DNA of 20,560 bases from a virus: the IMG/VR virus record IMGVR_UViG_3300025411_000745, positions 1 through 20,560 of that record. One strand, written 5' to 3'. The notes beneath the pieces are model-generated. The model was not told the DNA's origin and ran no database searches. It saw only the letters and a list, made by a program, of their open reading frames with translations. Positions 18,261 to 20,560 of this stretch are shown here, piece by piece. A program made the position numbers and the translations under genes. The first letter of the stretch is position 1. Every line of letters begins with the position of its first letter.

Positions 18261-19667
18261 ATGGAGATAGCAGTATTCACCGAGTCTTACGAACCTATGA
18301 TGGGTGCTAAGCGACGTCAAGTCCTTATGGCTCCATATGAGGGCGGAGTTAAGATCTGGTCTCGATTGACCGATGGTAGTAAAGGCCCACATAACAAGTG
18401 GGAAGAAACTAACCTCGATAGCTTCGAGAGCATGATTGAAGCTGATGAGCGATTGACACGGACCCCTGTTGGTGTATATGTTACGGCAGCAGATGAGAAG
18501 GCAATCGCAGACAAAGGCTATTCTCCTGTATTAGGTACCAAGGCATGCAACCAGCATACCAAGGCAGAACCTACTACAGATACCACGCCGTTCTTAGACA
18601 AGCTCTACGAACTTCACGACCAAATACTAATTGGAGATGATGCATTGGATACATTCGTAATCGATAATCGACGTCAGTCCGGTTCTACTGTTCCGTTGGT
18701 AGTTCCCGTACCAACACAAACAATGGACAGCACATCAAACATCACGCATACTGAAGGCGGTAAGGTGTTCAACGTGAGGCTGGCAACAGTCCCACGCAAG
18801 GCACTAGCCGATCGTTATGTACATCGCAAGATCTGGGGTCAAGAAGACTTTGCAGTCTATGACCACGCTCGCAAGCAAGGTACAAACGTTCTTATCTACG
18901 GCCCTACCGGTCCTGGTAAGACCACATCAGTTGAGGCGTGGTGTGCCGCACGTGACCTACGTATGGCAACCATCTCAGGTAACGCATCTATGGAACCAAG
19001 CCAGATGACCGGTAAGTTCGTCTCTGATGGCGAAGGTGCATTCATGTGGATCGACGGTCCAGTTACCGATGTGGTTCGTAATGGTGGTGTCCTCTTGCTT
19101 GATGAGGTTAACTTCATCAATCCTAAGATCTACACCAATCTGTATGCATTGACCGATGGTCGTCGCAGCATTACTTTGCTCGATCATCATGGCGAGACAA
19201 TTGAGGCTCATCCAGACCTCACTATCTTCGCTACTATGAATCCAGATTACATCGGCACCACACCGCTCAACTTCGCATTCCGTAACCGTTTCGACATCCA
19301 GATCCCATGGGATTACGATGACGCGGTTGAGGAGAAGCTGATCAGCTGTAAGTCTTTGCGTGTCTTGATGAAGCAACTTCGCATCGAGGCTGGCAAGGGT
19401 CAGTATGAGACACCAATCTCTACTAACATGGGTATGGAGTTCATCGATCTCGTAGGCTCACTTGGCTATGAGTTTGCATCCGAGAACTTCATCGCTCACT
19501 TCAGTGCAGATGAGCAAGCCAGCGTGCGTATGGTATTCCAGACTCACGAATACAATCTTAAGTCAGACCTTGGTCTTGAGGTAGAGATTGTAACTGAACA
19601 TCAGGCTGAAGCAAGCCTTGATGAACGTGTCGCTCAGTGGGCGGCTCAAATTCCGGCTAGCGTATAA
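18261..19667 (+). CDS. MoxR/CobS-like AAA+ ATPase
   Basis: The 468-aa protein has a non-conserved N-terminal part (1-180) and an AAA+ core. Walker A is GPTGPGKTT (214-222), Walker B is VLLLDE (277-282) followed by VNF, sensor 1 is in FATMNPDY (Asn327), and NRF (342-344) supplies a likely arginine finger. The order and the LLLDEVN and FATMNP motifs fit the MoxR/CbbQ/CobS clade, which remodels or loads metals into partner proteins and usually works with a VWA-domain partner. GAAAGG precedes the ATG. The next gene, AAGGAGG-spaced, encodes an HExxH protein that is the natural partner. CobS-like ATPases are known in T4-like and cyanophages, with unsettled roles. Confidence 0.92.
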   Translation: MEIAVFTESYEPMMGAKRRQVLMAPYEGGVKIWSRLTDGSKGPHNKWEETNLDSFESMIEADERLTRTPVGVYVTAADEKAIADKGYSPVLGTKACNQHTKAEPTTDTTPFLDKLYELHDQILIGDDALDTFVIDNRRQSGSTVPLVVPVPTQTMDSTSNITHTEGGKVFNVRLATVPRKALADRYVHRKIWGQEDFAVYDHARKQGTNVLIYGPTGPGKTTSVEAWCAARDLRMATISGNASMEPSQMTGKFVSDGEGAFMWIDGPVTDVVRNGGVLLLDEVNFINPKIYTNLYALTDGRRSITLLDHHGETIEAHPDLTIFATMNPDYIGTTPLNFAFRNRFDIQIPWDYDDAVEEKLISCKSLRVLMKQLRIEAGKGQYETPISTNMGMEFIDLVGSLGYEFASENFIAHFSADEQASVRMVFQTHEYNLKSDLGLEVEIVTEHQAEASLDERVAQWAAQIPASV

Positions 19668-19676
19668 GGAGGCTCA

Positions 19677-20560
19677 ATGCTTATAGACGAGATCGATAAT
19701 AGCCCGTGGGGTCAAGAGGCACGGAGTGAGGATGATCAAGAACGTATCATCCAACTTGGTGCCTTGTGTCGTGTGTATGAGCAAGCGGACCGTGTACTAA
19801 CTGGCGATCCGCTTATCGTCAACGTAATGCCTGATGGCCCTGCACCCGCATGGTCTGACGGTGCTGCAATCTATATCAATCAGCAAGAGATTACTGATAT
19901 GGATCTGGAGACGTTGACACAGGTCACCGGCCTCAACTATCACGAGCTTGCGCATCACTTCTATACTCCTCGTAAGGGTACAGAGTTGATCAAGTGGGTG
20001 TTGGAAAACAAATACATGCAAGCAACAAATATCTTGGAGGACCAACGCATCGAGACATTGCTCGTTGCTAGGTATCCATCTGTAGCGCCGTATCTAATCG
20101 GTACGGTGGCTAGGTGGTTGGGTGAGTCACCGGAAGAGGTAGCAGGTACCTATCCGTTGATTCGTGGTCGTAGGTATCTTCCAGTAGAAATTAGGGAAGC
20201 ATATCGTGACGAGTTCGCATTCCCCGACCTCATACCCAACATCATCGACATCGTGGATCAGTATCGTGTACTTGCATTCCCTAGGGATTATGCTAAGGCT
20301 CGAGTTCTTATCCAACGGTTCCAAGATGAGGTACTGACTCCAATGGGTATGCCAGATATATCTGGTGGCCCCAATGGTTGCGGTAGTCGTGACCCAATGG
20401 TTAAAGGTCGTCCTGAGCCTGGCAAGATGCAGGAGAAAGATAGCCAACGTGCTGGTGGCATGGGCAAGCAAGAGAGTCCGTATACTGGCAAGCCTAAAGC
20501 TGCGCCCAACACAAACACGTCACAGCCAGGTCAAGGTGACAAACCACAGCAACATGTGGA
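19677..20560 (+). CDS. Metallopeptidase-like (HExxH) partner of the AAA+ ATPase, 3' end off window
   Basis: ATG 19677 has AAGGAGG five bases upstream and lies nine bases after the ATPase stop. The 294 visible codons stay open to the edge. The zinc motif is NYHELAHHF (His89, Glu90, His93), followed about 28 residues later by NILEDQRIE, where Glu121 is a plausible third ligand. A long helical region and a Gln/Gly/Pro/Lys-rich linker (from about 225) follow. This resembles the putative metallopeptidase-VWA proteins (PF13203/CobT type) that pair with MoxR or CobS ATPases; the VWA domain would lie beyond the edge. Target unknown. Confidence 0.85.
   Translation, partial: MLIDEIDNSPWGQEARSEDDQERIIQLGALCRVYEQADRVLTGDPLIVNVMPDGPAPAWSDGAAIYINQQEITDMDLETLTQVTGLNYHELAHHFYTPRKGTELIKWVLENKYMQATNILEDQRIETLLVARYPSVAPYLIGTVARWLGESPEEVAGTYPLIRGRRYLPVEIREAYRDEFAFPDLIPNIIDIVDQYRVLAFPRDYAKARVLIQRFQDEVLTPMGMPDISGGPNGCGSRDPMVKGRPEPGKMQEKDSQRAGGMGKQESPYTGKPKAAPNTNTSQPGQGDKPQQHV

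Noticed and set aside
18975-19376. 133-aa minus-strand frame
   Set aside because: It is antisense to the conserved AAA+ core with Walker and sensor motifs.
1-20560. CRISPR array, insertion sequence or integrase/attachment site
   Set aside because: No regularly spaced repeats, transposase or integrase motifs, or element-sized terminal repeats were found on reading; the repeats seen are short regulatory or RNA elements.

Overview
The window looks like part of the genome of a tailed phage that infects an Actinobacterium, plausibly a low- to mid-GC freshwater or marine lineage. The reasons are a WhiB-family iron-sulfur regulator (an actinobacterial family), a small Cys/His protein resembling the actinobacterial DUF7455 type, a proteasome/HslV-like protease, an IbpA-like Hsp20 of the kind seen in other phages, an endolysin-like exported lysozyme-fold protein, and dense packing of short genes joined by TAATG or ATGA overlaps. 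No terminase, portal, major capsid, polymerase or integrase is recognisable here, so family and host are inference.

Layout. Positions 1 to about 10720 are read leftward (minus strand) and look like a late or virion-associated block. From upstream to downstream it holds: Hsp20, a candidate structured small RNA with its own promoter-like element, a 54-aa acidic protein, two zinc-ribbon proteins (one with a membrane helix), a KTSC-like protein, the Ntn-hydrolase, a 455-aa Thr/Ala-rich beta-repeat surface protein with a PASTA-like segment and its own terminator, two linker proteins, a 228-aa and a 994-aa disorder-rich protein, several tiny basic or zinc-binding proteins, an HNH protein and two more zinc-binding proteins. 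One gene, the exported lysozyme-like protein at 690-1205, runs the opposite way and meets the HNH gene at overlapping stop codons.

Positions 10720-11217 form a divergent control region. It has an Hsp20 promoter on the minus strand, a large inverted repeat, repeated GC/T motifs, and on the plus strand a roughly 180-nt leader able to form mutually exclusive RNA pairings before the first rightward gene. From 11218 to the right end everything is on the plus strand and resembles an early or accessory block: many 30-175 aa proteins of unknown function, WhiB, a tRNA-Arg(CCT), a second candidate structured RNA, a 249-aa zinc-rich protein, and at the right end a MoxR/CobS-like AAA+ ATPase followed by an HExxH metallopeptidase-like protein cut by the window edge. 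These last two are probably a functional pair.

The most unusual signals are RNA-level: a 17-bp promoter-like element found twice exactly on opposite strands, with a 14/17 variant before hsp20; two long RNAs closed by 10-11 bp terminal stems; and a switch-like leader. Folding and coding calls were made by eye, without database searches.
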